This document shows positions 1 through 8,610 of a stretch of DNA of 64,000 nt, piece after piece. The notes under the pieces were generated by a model, which saw nothing but the letters and a program-made list of their open reading frames with translations, was not told where the DNA came from and ran no database searches. How positions within the stretch are numbered: the first letter of the stretch is position 1; each line of letters begins with the position of its first letter. The DNA comes from Candidatus Nitrospira neomarina (GTDB taxonomy: Bacteria; Nitrospirota; Nitrospiria; Nitrospirales; UBA8639): the NCBI RefSeq assembly GCF_032051675.1, contig NZ_CP116968.1, positions 2,976,001 to 3,040,000 on the forward strand, in the 5' to 3' direction. The translations under genes and the position numbers were made by a program.

Positions 1-2
1 TG

Positions 3-407
3 ACGGTATCATCACAGACTTTTGAAAGGGTTTCCGGTATCGATTCCGTCACCATATTGCTCATTGATGATTCCCCGGATAATTTGATGATCCTGGGAGA
101 TGTCTTAGAACAAATGGGCTATCAGGTGATCGGTGCAGAAGATGGAGAGCAGGGACTTGATCTCGCTCAACGGATTCAACCCGACTTGATATTTATGGAT
201 GTGAAAATGCCCGGGCTTGAGGGGTTCCAGGTCTGTGTACGACTTCGAGCACGGGAGAACTTTCGGCGTACCCCCATTATTCTCATGAGCGCGCAATCAG
301 AAATCACTCATCGAGAGCGAGCTTTCGCAGCTGGAGGCTCTGAATTTTGGCCTAAACCCATAACCCCCATGAAAATCCGGACCGAACTACATCGATTTTT
401 GAAATAA
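3..407 (+). CDS. Response regulator receiver domain, 5' end cut by window
   Basis: Single REC domain of two-component systems, which takes a phosphoryl group from a histidine kinase. The frame is open to the window edge, so the start lies upstream; a TTG at 57 would cut into the first beta strand. Visible are the acidic pair (IDD, about 20 residues in), the phospho-acceptor Asp in FMDVKMPG, the Ser of the LMSAQ strand and the conserved Lys in WPKP. The protein stops right after the receiver fold, so no output domain follows at the C-terminus; whether one precedes it cannot be seen. The family call is firm, the target unknown. Confidence 0.9.
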   Translation, partial: TVSSQTFERVSGIDSVTILLIDDSPDNLMILGDVLEQMGYQVIGAEDGEQGLDLAQRIQPDLIFMDVKMPGLEGFQVCVRLRARENFRRTPIILMSAQSEITHRERAFAAGGSEFWPKPITPMKIRTELHRFLK

Positions 408-807
408 TACGGTTCAAGTAGAATCGGGTTTTACCTTAACTGCAAGCAGCATTCATTTGGGATGAGCCTCTAAGAGACAACCCTTCTTTAATTGATTATA
501 GAAATTTTCCCATTCCAGGCCCTTGTTTATCTATATGGATACATGCATCCACCCCAAGTAAACCAAGCCCCACTCACATGAAAACCCCCTAACGCCCTCT
601 GCCTATTGCTCAAATCATTGCTGATAGCCCTGATATAAAGACCGGATTTTGACATGGCATCTAAATTGCTATTTAATGCTAATTATGAGGATTCCTTCAA
701 AATATCCCACTTAGGATACTTTTTTTGAAGGGAAAACCACACAGGAAGAGTCATTTACCAGACGCCTGTTTGGCCTATTTACCCTTTACAACATGGAGAA
801 AGTACCC
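408..807. other. Intergenic, no gene seen
   Basis: About 400 bases between the response regulator and a small ORF. I see no long frame, strong hairpin or repeat; the stretch 470-780 is AT-richer than its surroundings. Confidence 0.5.
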
Positions 808-1002
808 ATGGTTACCGGTCTAAGAAAAAATTCCACTATTAACCTGTCCACTTGGGGCCAACGGGGAACAGCAGGGTTGGTCGAAGAATGGGAACCCCGA
901 ATACCCATTCCTGAAGAAAAGCAACAAACCCGTCGACGTTCATCCATCTCCAGTCCAGGACCAATCGAGTCGGACACCGAGGAAGAAACACTAAAAAAAT
1001 AG
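808..1002 (+). CDS. Small hypothetical protein, 64 aa
   Basis: Short ORF of unknown function. An ATG at 793 is in frame, but the one at 808 has a good ribosome-binding site (GGAGAAA) about six bases upstream, formed by the codons that follow the 793 ATG, so 808 is the likelier start. The product is polar, Arg/Ser/Glu-rich and probably disordered, with no membrane segment or signal peptide. A 90-codon frame overlaps on the other strand. It stands alone between two non-coding gaps. The main support is the ribosome-binding site, so this is tentative. Confidence 0.4.
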   Translation: MVTGLRKNSTINLSTWGQRGTAGLVEEWEPRIPIPEEKQQTRRRSSISSPGPIESDTEEETLKK

Positions 1003-1428
1003 GACTCTCCCCCCCTAAAGAGAACTCCCTCAATCTTCTTCGTAAGTGAAGTATGTGGCCATCTCCCATGGCCCTGACTTGGATTAACACAAGCCTCGAG
1101 CTTTTCACCAAAAGTTTACCCTCGAATAGTCATTCCTCACCTAGGATTTATCCTATTTAGTATTATCCCCTTTAAAATAGCTCACCATTCGTATCTGTTC
1201 CCTATGTTTACGGCATGTACCCCTTTCGCTACTTTCCCCATATGCCACCAACCGAAGATTCCCAGGACCAATGCTTTAACCTCTCTTTCCTTTTTTCTTT
1301 AAAATTAGTTGCTTAGCTTGCATTCCTGGTTGGCCAAAAGAAACAACCCGAACAGCGGCATCAAGGTTGCTTTTATTCGGAATCAGGAAAAGGTGACGGC
1401 CGACTGACCAACATAGAGAGGCAACACC
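1003..1428. other. Intergenic, no gene seen
   Basis: About 425 bases with no convincing frame on either strand. It separates the small hypothetical ORF from a tiny membrane-peptide ORF. Confidence 0.5.
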
Positions 1429-1509
1429 ATGGAAGGGATTTTACTCATCATCATCAGTTGCGTAAGTCTTGTGGGATTGGTTTCCTTGTATTGGTTATGG
1501 CGACCATAG
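1429..1509 (+). CDS. 26-residue single-span membrane peptide
   Basis: A short ORF starting ATG, with GAGAGG about seven bases upstream. The product is an almost continuous hydrophobic helix (from ILLIIIS to the Trp/Tyr-rich end) finishing in a short basic tail, WRP. That layout matches small subunits of membrane complexes such as KdpF or CydX/CcoQ-like peptides, but neither partner complex is encoded nearby, so no assignment is made. Length, ribosome-binding site and composition support a real peptide; the function is unknown. Confidence 0.45.
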   Translation: MEGILLIIISCVSLVGLVSLYWLWRP

Positions 1510-1645
1510 TCATGAACTTGCATTTCATTGAATGTGAACATTTTATTCGGCTGATATTTTTTGGAACAAAGAAGTCTGTAGTTCCCATTGCGTCAATTGT
1601 TAGGAAATTTTGTGGCCTACGGATTTTCTAAAGGGGAGGCAAGCA

Positions 1646-1864
1646 ATGAGCGACGCCATGACCATTAGTCGATCATGTGAAGAGGGAATGTTTCTACTTC
1701 GGGAAGGAGATTATGTGTGGAGAGTGAACGAAGACGGCAAGGTGGACTGTGCCGTCCTAGGTCATACCACTGTGTTCGAACTTCTCACCTTCATTCAGAA
1801 TTGGGAAACCCAATCTCGTCGGATATTTCAAGAATACCCCTCCCAGGATTTTCTCACTGACTGA
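1646..1864 (+). CDS. Small hypothetical protein, 72 aa
   Basis: Soluble acidic protein of unknown function. The frame opens at 1610, but the ATG at 1646 follows a strong AGGGGAGG ribosome-binding site and is preferred. The sequence has a beta-like core (FLLREGDYVWRVNEDG) followed by an amphipathic helix (VFELLTFIQNW). There is no signal peptide or Cys motif. It is transcribed alone, convergent with the metalloprotease gene downstream. Confidence 0.6.
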   Translation: MSDAMTISRSCEEGMFLLREGDYVWRVNEDGKVDCAVLGHTTVFELLTFIQNWETQSRRIFQEYPSQDFLTD

Positions 1865-2144
1865 CAGGACTTTTATGCCAGACCTTCAATTCTCATCACC
1901 CTGCGTTTGACTGCCTGATTCTCCAGGCACATGCCTAACACCGATCCCTTCGGACAAGCCAACGTGAACAATCTTAAACAGCCGAGGCCGTGCAAGATTC
2001 TTCGAATCCTGACGGCCCCGGCTACCAAGTCGATCTCCAAATTGAACATGCCCGGGGATCCGGTCGAGGCCCATTGCCTTATAGTGAATGAGAAACCACA
2101 AACCGTGTTGTCCCGGGATTCCTACATTTGCACATCCATTCTTT

Positions 2145-3245
2145 TCACTGAACCCGGATGGGTATATACGCCCGATTGTTCGAACCATTCACCTCATTGA
2201 TATCGTTGTCCTCATCAACGATGATTCCCAGCCAGTAATTTTGCCCCGCATTCAGAAAATTGGGTATGATCACCGGAATCGTGGTAGTTAACACATCGGC
2301 AGGATGAATCGAGCCAAAGGATCCCCCACCAATACGGGTATCGCTGTAGCTAATAAAGTCATTCGTTGAGACATAGATTCCGAAGGTGACGTTGGCATGA
2401 GTCTGTTTCCCATTATTTTCGATCGTAAATTCAGGCCGCACCACATTTCCTCGATTCACCCGAAACCCGGGTTCCCCGGCAATCGTAATACCCGTCAACG
2501 TCCCGGTGTTGGCACTATTGCGAACTCGTACCCGGTCATGACTTGAATACTCACCGCTGGCTCCGGTTCTTCGCCAGTGCGAAGCGGACACATCGTTAAA
2601 GGAAGAGCTTTGCGAGCCATACAGCACCCGCGCCCCATGCGAAGCATCTTCTCCGAAATACGTGATAGCTGATCCCCCATTGGTGTGATGGTGGCGCCAG
2701 GAATCACCCATGACATTGTATTCCCAATTGACATGCATCAGGCCAAGGTAGTGTCCGGCCTCATGCACAATGACCGCATCGATGGGACGGCTTGAGCCGG
2801 TATAAGTAAAATTCGCGCTTTTGTTTTGGGAGGTCGTCCAGGACCGCCCTGTCGAATCCAACACAATATCCACTTCATCCAGCCCATAATGCCACCCGAA
2901 TAACCAGTAGCAGTGATAGCGCATGCGGGCCTCTCCCGGTGGAGAAATACTTGCGGCCCATATTTCATTTTGTCCATTTCCACTTCCCACACCACCGGTT
3001 TCGGTCGTATGGTTAATTGAAAACGGCGAGGGATTCGTGTTCGTAATATTCACACCTCGTTGGGCCGCCTGCAGGACGCTCCCGGCTGGAAAACTTCCGG
3101 TATTGATCCGCGCTGTCGTGGAGTTTCCTCCCCAACGCAATTTCTTGCCACTGTCTCCATTACATTCCAGCCAGGATGCTGAAAATGCGGGAGAACTACA
3201 TAACACCACGAACATCATGGATACGAAAATTTTTGTCATATTCAT
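2145..3245 (-). CDS. Secreted metzincin-type zinc metalloprotease with CARDB-like tail
   Basis: Predicted exported endopeptidase of 366 aa. Residues 1-23 form a signal peptide ending SPAFSA. The zinc site HEAGHYLGLMH at 161-171 is the full metzincin pattern HExxHxxGxxH (His161, Glu162, His165, His171), and Met179 in YNVMG suits the Met-turn. From about residue 265 a beta-rich domain with IENNGKQTHANV and a DEDNDINEVNGSNN stretch resembles CARDB/APHP adhesion modules. Its ATG overlaps the stop of the upstream gene (TAATG), so translation is coupled. The substrate is unknown. Matrixin-like is the closest family; no classical Cys-switch propeptide is visible. Confidence 0.85.
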   Translation of the reverse strand: MNMTKIFVSMMFVVLCSSPAFSASWLECNGDSGKKLRWGGNSTTARINTGSFPAGSVLQAAQRGVNITNTNPSPFSINHTTETGGVGSGNGQNEIWAASISPPGEARMRYHCYWLFGWHYGLDEVDIVLDSTGRSWTTSQNKSANFTYTGSSRPIDAVIVHEAGHYLGLMHVNWEYNVMGDSWRHHHTNGGSAITYFGEDASHGARVLYGSQSSSFNDVSASHWRRTGASGEYSSHDRVRVRNSANTGTLTGITIAGEPGFRVNRGNVVRPEFTIENNGKQTHANVTFGIYVSTNDFISYSDTRIGGGSFGSIHPADVLTTTIPVIIPNFLNAGQNYWLGIIVDEDNDINEVNGSNNRAYIPIRVQ

Positions 3246-4207
3246 TATCGAAGTCCCTCCTTAGCATGAATGTCATAACGCTCTTCATCGCTTATTTTAA
3301 GTCCTGCCTCATCCTTGGCCTCGAGAGCCAAGACCTCTTGGTCAGACACTTCAAACCGTTCTTTCGCATTAGCCATCACGATTGGCGATCGAGGATCACC
3401 CACCTGTTTACTCCACTCGCGTATGGCGTCAAAAAATACGTCGGGGGTCAGCGGTTCTCCGTAGGTTTCCATTGGAATAGCCTCTGATTCTTCGGTGACA
3501 TCTCTTTGAATTGGCAGAATCTGATTACCCAGATTGACCGTCGTGACCTTGGGAGCTTCACGCTCATAACGTGCCTGCAAATCTTTCAAGCTCTGTCGGC
3601 TCTCCCGGCTTATGCGATCGATATAGGCCTTCATCTCCGGTCGTTCCAACAAGGCTTTAAACGAAGGGCGGGGTATTTCCATGACATTGAGATCGAACCG
3701 TGGTTTTCCACCAAGGCGTAACGTTTTGTGGGCTTCCACAACCGGCACGCCCCAACCATTCAACACCTGATTTTCATGTATACGGAATCTTCCCTCGACA
3801 CATTCCACCAGCTGACAATCATCGATTTCTCCTCCTTTGACGAACAACACATCGGTTTGTCCACGGGCAAACACGGGGGCTGTCGACACCATGTAGACAC
3901 CACCCTGCCCATCAGCCCCACCGGGAATTCGAAGCGTGACTTTTTTGTCCGGGACATCACCTCTCAAAACTTCCAGAACCTGATACGTCACAAACGTATG
4001 AGGAAGACCCTGGGGTTGCTCTTTCGTGGGCTCTGAGTTTCGATATCGGATATCAACAACCTGGCCATACATAATCAAACCCGCTTCTCGAACTTTAGAT
4101 TGTAGACCGTCTTCGCCGGCATCATTAGGACTATGTCCCCATGCTGATGAATTAATGGCCACCATGCCAAGCATTACGGCTACGTTGAACAATACATTGA
4201 GTTTCAT
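3245..4207 (-). CDS. Secreted partner protein of the metzincin, unknown function
   Basis: A 320-aa protein with a signal peptide (residues 1-24, ending SSAWG). Residues 40-160 form a beta-rich domain with the rhythm GQVVDIRY, FVTYQVLEVLRGD, VTLRIPGG and two Cys (131 and 136). This recalls OB/NTR-like domains, but I cannot confirm it. The rest is charged and helical. The start follows AAAGGG seven bases upstream. The stop is fused to the protease start, so the two are made together. Possible roles are chaperone, propeptide in trans, inhibitor or co-secreted factor; all are inference from position. Confidence 0.75.
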   Translation of the reverse strand: MKLNVLFNVAVMLGMVAINSSAWGHSPNDAGEDGLQSKVREAGLIMYGQVVDIRYRNSEPTKEQPQGLPHTFVTYQVLEVLRGDVPDKKVTLRIPGGADGQGGVYMVSTAPVFARGQTDVLFVKGGEIDDCQLVECVEGRFRIHENQVLNGWGVPVVEAHKTLRLGGKPRFDLNVMEIPRPSFKALLERPEMKAYIDRISRESRQSLKDLQARYEREAPKVTTVNLGNQILPIQRDVTEESEAIPMETYGEPLTPDVFFDAIREWSKQVGDPRSPIVMANAKERFEVSDQEVLALEAKDEAGLKISDEERYDIHAKEGLR

Positions 4208-4274
4208 AGAATGCCCTTTCTGTTTCCTTTGCGTGAATACAAAATTGCCGGAACCGTGACGAAGCAGTTTTCAT

Positions 4275-4349
4275 TTACGGATCACCAAAAACATTGTGTG
4301 TCCATTTTCTGCGTGGCATCTGAACTTTGTGCGACTGCTTTCTGAGCAT
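4275..4349 (-). CDS. 24-residue basic peptide, possible leader
   Basis: Minimal ORF upstream of the protease operon. The ATG at 4349 follows a perfect AAGGAGG four bases upstream, the strongest ribosome-binding site in this gap. The product is basic (MLRKQSHKVQMPRRK, then WTHNVFGDP) and ends 67 bases before the next start. It could be a leader peptide or a decayed start. There is no clear attenuator hairpin after it. Confidence 0.3.
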   Translation of the reverse strand: MLRKQSHKVQMPRRKWTHNVFGDP

Positions 4350-4951
4350 GCACCCTCCTTGGTTAATGAGAAAAAATATTTCTGCAGCCTGCTAAAGCAA
4401 CCTCAATGCCAAAATCTACTATGAAAAAAAATCACCGTATTCATTGGCAATTTGAAGATATTTCAATTAAAATAGTTTTCGATCAACTCCTCTTTGCCGG
4501 GAAAAGCCAACAACAGAGATACGAAAGGTATCGATTCAGATACGCACACCATTTTCCAAACACGATCCCTCGCCCTATCGCAATCGTTCTCTTTTTCATT
4601 TCCATGCACCTATCAAAACAGGACGGCCAGGGTGGCAACCGGGCAGATGCCCAGAAACGATGCGGCGAAAAGGGCATGATCCGGCTCTGGATCACTGAGA
4701 ACACTGTACTGACGGTTATAAAAGATTTGAATCAATACCAACGCGAGAGGGGAGCAGCATCGAAACAGTTGTACAACTTTGGCTTTCCATGAGGGAATGA
4801 TGCCGGGAGTAGTTCGCTGAAGAAGAGATTGGGAAATATCACCGTGGATTTCACAGTATTTCGAACCGATGATATTCAGGAGCAACTGAAGGAATAAGAC
4901 ATCCAACCCTTATATGGAGGGGACCGGGTCAAAACCGGATCGGGAGGTCAG
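4350..4951. other. Intergenic, no supported gene
   Basis: About 600 bases. Frames at 4406-4792 (plus) and 4613-4906 (minus) lack ribosome-binding sites and overlap each other; neither shows a recognisable domain. Possibly decayed coding sequence, but nothing can be named. Confidence 0.4.
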
Positions 4952-5173
4952 ATGTTAACGGAAGTCACCAATGGCATCCAGGTGGCACTCAGCGTACATT
5001 TTGATTTTCTGATTCTCTCTCGCTGGGAAGACGGTAGAAGATTTACAAGGATATTACGTCTGGCGAACGGAGAGGTTTGGGTCAGTTCTGGGTATATTAA
5101 CCTTTCTACACTTTCGATAGGGGTAGGACATTTTCTCCGGACATTCTTTCCAAGCGCTCCTCCAGGCGCTTGA
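4952..5173 (+). CDS. Short ORF with an ApaG-like start, possibly a remnant
   Basis: A 73-codon frame whose ATG follows GGGAGGTCAG, a good ribosome-binding site. The first 16 residues (MLTEVTNGIQVALSVH) look like the beginning of ApaG/DUF525 proteins, but the remainder does not show the RHW or GExVVGxQP-type motifs of that family, and it is shorter than the usual 125 residues. Its last 68 bases run into the oppositely oriented channel gene. It may be a truncated or rearranged apaG or an unrelated small protein. Confidence 0.3.
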   Translation: MLTEVTNGIQVALSVHFDFLILSRWEDGRRFTRILRLANGEVWVSSGYINLSTLSIGVGHFLRTFFPSAPPGA

Positions 5174-5945
5174 GGGCTATTTGTGTTTCTCTCAAATCAT
5201 TGAGTATCTCTTTTTGTGTGACCGGCCCCTGAAGTTCAGCCAGGCGTTCGGCTTTGGCCTCATCCAGGTTATTAATCACCACGGCAATAAACAGATTAAT
5301 CACGACAAACGTCCCTAAAACCACAAAACTCACAAAACACATCCAAGACAGATAATGAAAATCCATGGCGGTATACATCACATCAGTCCAATCTTCCAGG
5401 GTCACGACGCGGAATAGGGTCAATAGCGAGATCCCCAATGATCGCCAATGCGTCGGATCGTGCTCATGAAACAACTGATAGCCCATGATGGCATAGACAT
5501 AAAAGATCACGCCCATGAGAGTCATGACGTGAATCATGCTGGGAATAGATCTGACGAGGGTTGAAACGATAAGGCGGAGCTCAGGAATGGTCGAGATGAG
5601 ACGAACCACCCGCAACAAGCGGGCTAACCGGGCAATCATGGCAAATTCGCCGGTAGCCGGAATCAAAGAAAACACGATGACGGAAAAATCAAAGAGGTTC
5701 CAGCCATCACGAAAATACCGATCAATCTGAGGTGCCACAGCGATCATTTTGATGAGAGCTTCCAAAATAAAAATCCCAAGGATGACGTGATTGCCCCAAT
5801 GCATGAGGACACCATAATGTTCCACCAATGCCGGTGAGGTTTCCAGGCCCAGAATGACCCCGTTAATGAGAATAAAGGCAATGATCCCGTACTCAAACCA
5901 TGGGGCGCGGACAATCTGATTCGCTTGATCTTTCATCGTTGTCAA
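5106..5945 (-). CDS. Bacterial voltage-gated sodium channel (NaChBac/BacNav type)
   Basis: A one-domain, six-helix cation channel of 279 aa that would assemble as a tetramer in the inner membrane. S1-S3 lie at about 18-95. S4 carries four Arg at three-residue spacing (106, 109, 112, 115) for voltage sensing. S5, pore and S6 span about 135-228. The selectivity filter is TLEDW at 182-186, the BacNav pattern where Glu coordinates Na+ (NaChBac has TLESW). The C-terminus from 229 is a heptad-rich coiled coil, as in the family. It is monocistronic. A Ca2+-permeable variant cannot be excluded because Asp follows the filter Glu. Confidence 0.88.
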   Translation of the reverse strand: MTTMKDQANQIVRAPWFEYGIIAFILINGVILGLETSPALVEHYGVLMHWGNHVILGIFILEALIKMIAVAPQIDRYFRDGWNLFDFSVIVFSLIPATGEFAMIARLARLLRVVRLISTIPELRLIVSTLVRSIPSMIHVMTLMGVIFYVYAIMGYQLFHEHDPTHWRSLGISLLTLFRVVTLEDWTDVMYTAMDFHYLSWMCFVSFVVLGTFVVINLFIAVVINNLDEAKAERLAELQGPVTQKEILNDLRETQIALKRLEERLERMSGENVLPLSKV

Positions 5946-6070
5946 CTCACAGGCTCATGGCGCATTCTCACCCTGGAATCAGGGAGAGAACGTGCGCCGA
6001 TTCATTAGTGTTGGAAAATGGGAGGGATAAACCCAGTGAAGGAAAGCCGTAGCACAACTCTCGGGGAGCT

Positions 6071-6499
6071 TCAACTCCCCGATGTTTGCAAATAGCCCCG
6101 CAGTAAATCTCTTCGCGCGACGATCCCGATTAATTTCCCCTTCGAATCCACAACAGGCACCCGAATCAGATGATTATTTTGCAGGACATCCATCAGAGTC
6201 AGCACATTGGTATCTTGCGTGACCGATACCGGATTAGCGGTCATAATATCACCTGCCGTCACCTCTTCCAGGTTTTTTCCTTTGCGCAAGGCCTTCAGTA
6301 AATCAAATTCGGAAACGATTCCCACCAATTTCGAGGATTCGTCAATGATGGGAACAGAACCAAATCCTTCCATCATATAAGAGGCCAGTAACTTGGCTTC
6401 CGAATCCTTCATGCCCGATTGCACTTCTTTCTCCATGAGACTGCCCACCGTTAAATGACCAAATTTACTGGCCCGCAAAGCTGCCACATCATCGCTCAT
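6071..6499 (-). CDS. CBS-domain pair protein
   Basis: A small soluble regulator of 142 aa made almost entirely of two CBS motifs, which form a Bateman module binding adenosyl nucleotides. CBS1 includes GSVPIIDESSKLVGIVSEFD; CBS2 includes IRVPVVDSKGKLIGIVARRD. The frame is open to 6661, but the ATG at 6499 follows AAAAGGAAAAAACC, and the upstream codons are low-complexity and overlap the neighbour's end, so the shorter form is chosen. No effector domain is attached; the partner is unknown. A perfect 8-bp hairpin (6061-6082) spans the stop codon. Confidence 0.85.
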   Translation of the reverse strand: MSDDVAALRASKFGHLTVGSLMEKEVQSGMKDSEAKLLASYMMEGFGSVPIIDESSKLVGIVSEFDLLKALRKGKNLEEVTAGDIMTANPVSVTQDTNVLTLMDVLQNNHLIRVPVVDSKGKLIGIVARRDLLRGYLQTSGS

Positions 6500-6632
6500 A
6501 TGGTTTTTTCCTTTTTTGAGTAAAAGTTCATGCCCACTTTGTTGCTCTTTCGAATAATTCCAGTCCGCCTGCTCACAATTCACTAGGACGGGGTATTCAT
6601 CTTCACATTTCCCGGTTATTGTACCTGATGAG

Positions 6633-7550
6633 TTACAACGGGAAAAGATGGTATTTCCCACACGCCACTTCCAACACGCCTTCTGGATTCCAGTTCTTTA
6701 ACTGAAGATCAGCAGCCAAATCCGCATCCCATGCCTCCTGCGGAATCAGGCCCACAATTTCACTTTCCTGAATTTTCACACCCAACCGATGTGACTCCCG
6801 TTCCACAGCCTGAAATGCCGCTCGAAGGGATGTTTCCCGAAAATTCATTAGATTCATGGACACCTGCACAAGCCCTTTTGATGCCAGGGGCACACCCATG
6901 GCCTTAAGCGCAGGCAAACCTCCACCTGAAGACCGGATCGTGTCGGCAATACGACGAGCCACTTGAATATCCTGACTTTTGAGGACCACATTAAAGGCAA
7001 TCAGGAAGAACCGGGCTCCGATTGCGACCCCTCCAGCCGTAGGATGCAATACGTTTGGGCCAAAATCAGGCTTCCAATCCGCCTCTTGATCCATCCGTTT
7101 CTGTAACCCAGAAAGCCCTCCCCGCCGGATAATATCCAGCCGGGCCCGCAAAGGCACTAAGGCCGCCTGTTCATAGAGAAAGACGGGAATGCCCAGTTCT
7201 TGCCCGACTCGCCTGCCCAAATCTTTGGCATTTTCCGCACACTCCTCCATCGTCACGCCTCGTAAGGGAATCCAGGGCACCACATCAACCGCCCCGATGC
7301 GTGGATGCTGGCCCTGATGTCTGCGGAGATCGATGCGATGCTGTGCTTCTTGAATAAACTGAAAAAGCGCCGTGGCCATTGCCTCAGGCTCCCCTGCAAG
7401 AGTAAAAACCGACCGATGATGATCGGGATCCATATGGAGATCGAGTAAGTCTACATTGGGTACCGACTGAATGCGCTCAGTCAATAAAGCGAGTACGGCC
7501 TTGTCCAGGCCCTCACTTACATTCGGCACACATTCTACCAACCGATCCAT
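6633..7550 (-). CDS. ftcD: Glutamate formiminotransferase (FTCD N-terminal type)
   Basis: Transfers the formimino group of N-formimino-L-glutamate to tetrahydrofolate, or the reverse formyl transfer, in histidine breakdown and one-carbon metabolism; cytosolic. The N-terminus (LVECVPNVSEG) and the GAVDVVPWIPLRG, HHRSVFTLAG and PNVLHPTAGGVAIGAR segments are family hallmarks. At 305 aa it has only the transferase domains and no cyclodeaminase. No hut genes are near, so a role in folate one-carbon exchange rather than histidine use is possible. Starts ATG at 7550. Confidence 0.88.
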   Translation of the reverse strand: MDRLVECVPNVSEGLDKAVLALLTERIQSVPNVDLLDLHMDPDHHRSVFTLAGEPEAMATALFQFIQEAQHRIDLRRHQGQHPRIGAVDVVPWIPLRGVTMEECAENAKDLGRRVGQELGIPVFLYEQAALVPLRARLDIIRRGGLSGLQKRMDQEADWKPDFGPNVLHPTAGGVAIGARFFLIAFNVVLKSQDIQVARRIADTIRSSGGGLPALKAMGVPLASKGLVQVSMNLMNFRETSLRAAFQAVERESHRLGVKIQESEIVGLIPQEAWDADLAADLQLKNWNPEGVLEVACGKYHLFPL

Positions 7551-7630
7551 GATCCCTTCCTTTCATCTGCCCACCGCTAAGAAGCCTGCCGTCCATTCCT
7601 CATGCAGGCACAATCCAGAACAGGCTTTTG

Positions 7631-7657
7631 TTGACACCGAAAAAAATACCATATTAT
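7631..7657 (+). promoter_or_regulatory. Candidate sigma-70 promoter for the DsrE2-tusA genes
   Basis: TTGACA at 7631-7636 and TATTAT at 7652-7657, spacer 15 bases (or TTATAG with 17). It points toward the dsrE2-like gene about 155 bases downstream. Sequence match only. Confidence 0.4.
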
Positions 7658-7812
7658 AGTCGAATGAGCAGTAAGCCTCATTCTTGGATAATGCCTCCAA
7701 GCAAAATCAACTCGATCAAAGGCCAAGAACTGCTATACTCCGTAACAATCCGCCTATATCGAGGACTCTTTAAAAGGCGACCCATCATATTTCTGAGAAA
7801 GAAGGTGACATC

Positions 7813-8343
7813 ATGAACGCCACCCACGTTGAACCAGCAACTGCCTTAGCCGAGCTCAAAGAAGCCAAACCCGATAAAGTGACACTTGTCGTCCTGAGTG
7901 GAGACATGGATCGCGTCATGGCGGCCCTGATTATCGCCACGGGCGCTGCAGCCATGGGCATGCAGGTGACGATGTTTTTTACCTTTTGGGGGTTGAATGC
8001 CATCCGGAAGGAAAATGTGAGTAGTTCCCCTAAGGATTGGCTTCGTCGAGCCTTTGGATGGCTGAACAAAGGGGGAGCCAGCCGCCTGCCCCTCTCACGA
8101 TTTCATTTTGGAGGTCTCGGAACCACCATGATGAAAAAGGTGATGAAAGATAACCGCATGCCCGGCATACCCGAACTCATGGAAACCGCCAAAGACCTGG
8201 ATGTGAAGATGATTGCCTGCACAACGACCCTGGGACTCATGGGCATTTCAAAGGATACGCTCATTGATGGTATCGACCAACTCGCCGGAGTCAGCACCTA
8301 TTTGGCGGAAGCCCGGCACGGGTCCGTAAACTTATTTATCTAA
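7813..8343 (+). CDS. DsrE/DsrF/DrsH-like family protein (DsrE2 type)
   Basis: A 176-aa protein of the DsrE2-like family linked to handling of sulfane sulfur bound to protein Cys. It has the segments VVLSGDMDRVMAALIIATGA, MFFTFWGLNAI and a conserved Cys (136) in IACTTTLGLMGI. Hydrophobic stretches suggest membrane association. The ATG follows GAAGGTGA. The TusA-like gene begins 24 bases after the stop, the usual pairing for this family. It probably passes persulfide sulfur to or from TusA; direction and substrate are unknown. Confidence 0.85.
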   Translation: MNATHVEPATALAELKEAKPDKVTLVVLSGDMDRVMAALIIATGAAAMGMQVTMFFTFWGLNAIRKENVSSSPKDWLRRAFGWLNKGGASRLPLSRFHFGGLGTTMMKKVMKDNRMPGIPELMETAKDLDVKMIACTTTLGLMGISKDTLIDGIDQLAGVSTYLAEARHGSVNLFI

Positions 8344-8367
8344 CGACCACTACAATAAGGATGAACC

Positions 8368-8610
8368 ATGATACCAGCCGACGTTAAACTCGATACATTG
8401 GGGTATTTTTGCCCGATGCCCATCATTCTGACCTCAAAAAAAATCAAAGAACTCGCCTCAGGGCAAGTCCTTGAAGTAATTTCGGATGACGAAGGGATTA
8501 AAAAAGATATGCCGGCGTGGTGCGAGACAACCGGACACGCCATGGTGGGCATGGAAGAAGAAGGTGCTGCGGACAAAAAAGTGTACAAAGCCTATGTCAA
8601 AAAGGCCTGA
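8368..8610 (+). CDS. TusA-family sulfur carrier protein
   Basis: An 80-aa sulfurtransferase/carrier. The signature CPMP at 15-18 contains the sulfur-carrying Cys15; the following Lys-rich helix and the VISDDEGIKKDMPAWCETTGH segment fit the TusA fold (two-layer alpha/beta). In the cytosol such proteins carry persulfide sulfur for tRNA thiolation, molybdopterin or dissimilatory sulfur pathways. Pairing with a DsrE2-like protein suggests sulfur trafficking rather than housekeeping tRNA thiolation. AAGGATGAACC gives a ribosome-binding site. Confidence 0.88.
   Translation: MIPADVKLDTLGYFCPMPIILTSKKIKELASGQVLEVISDDEGIKKDMPAWCETTGHAMVGMEEEGAADKKVYKAYVKKA

Noticed and set aside
839..1111. Minus-strand 90-codon frame
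   Set aside because: Antisense to the 808 gene, no ribosome-binding site, unlike any family.
4406..4906. Overlapping frames on both strands in the gap before the channel gene
   Set aside because: No start signals or recognisable domains; possible decayed DNA but cannot be named.
6061..6082. Perfect 8-bp hairpin (TCGGGGAG/CTCCCCGA) at the CBS gene end
   Set aside because: No T-tract after it on the gene's strand, so not called a terminator.
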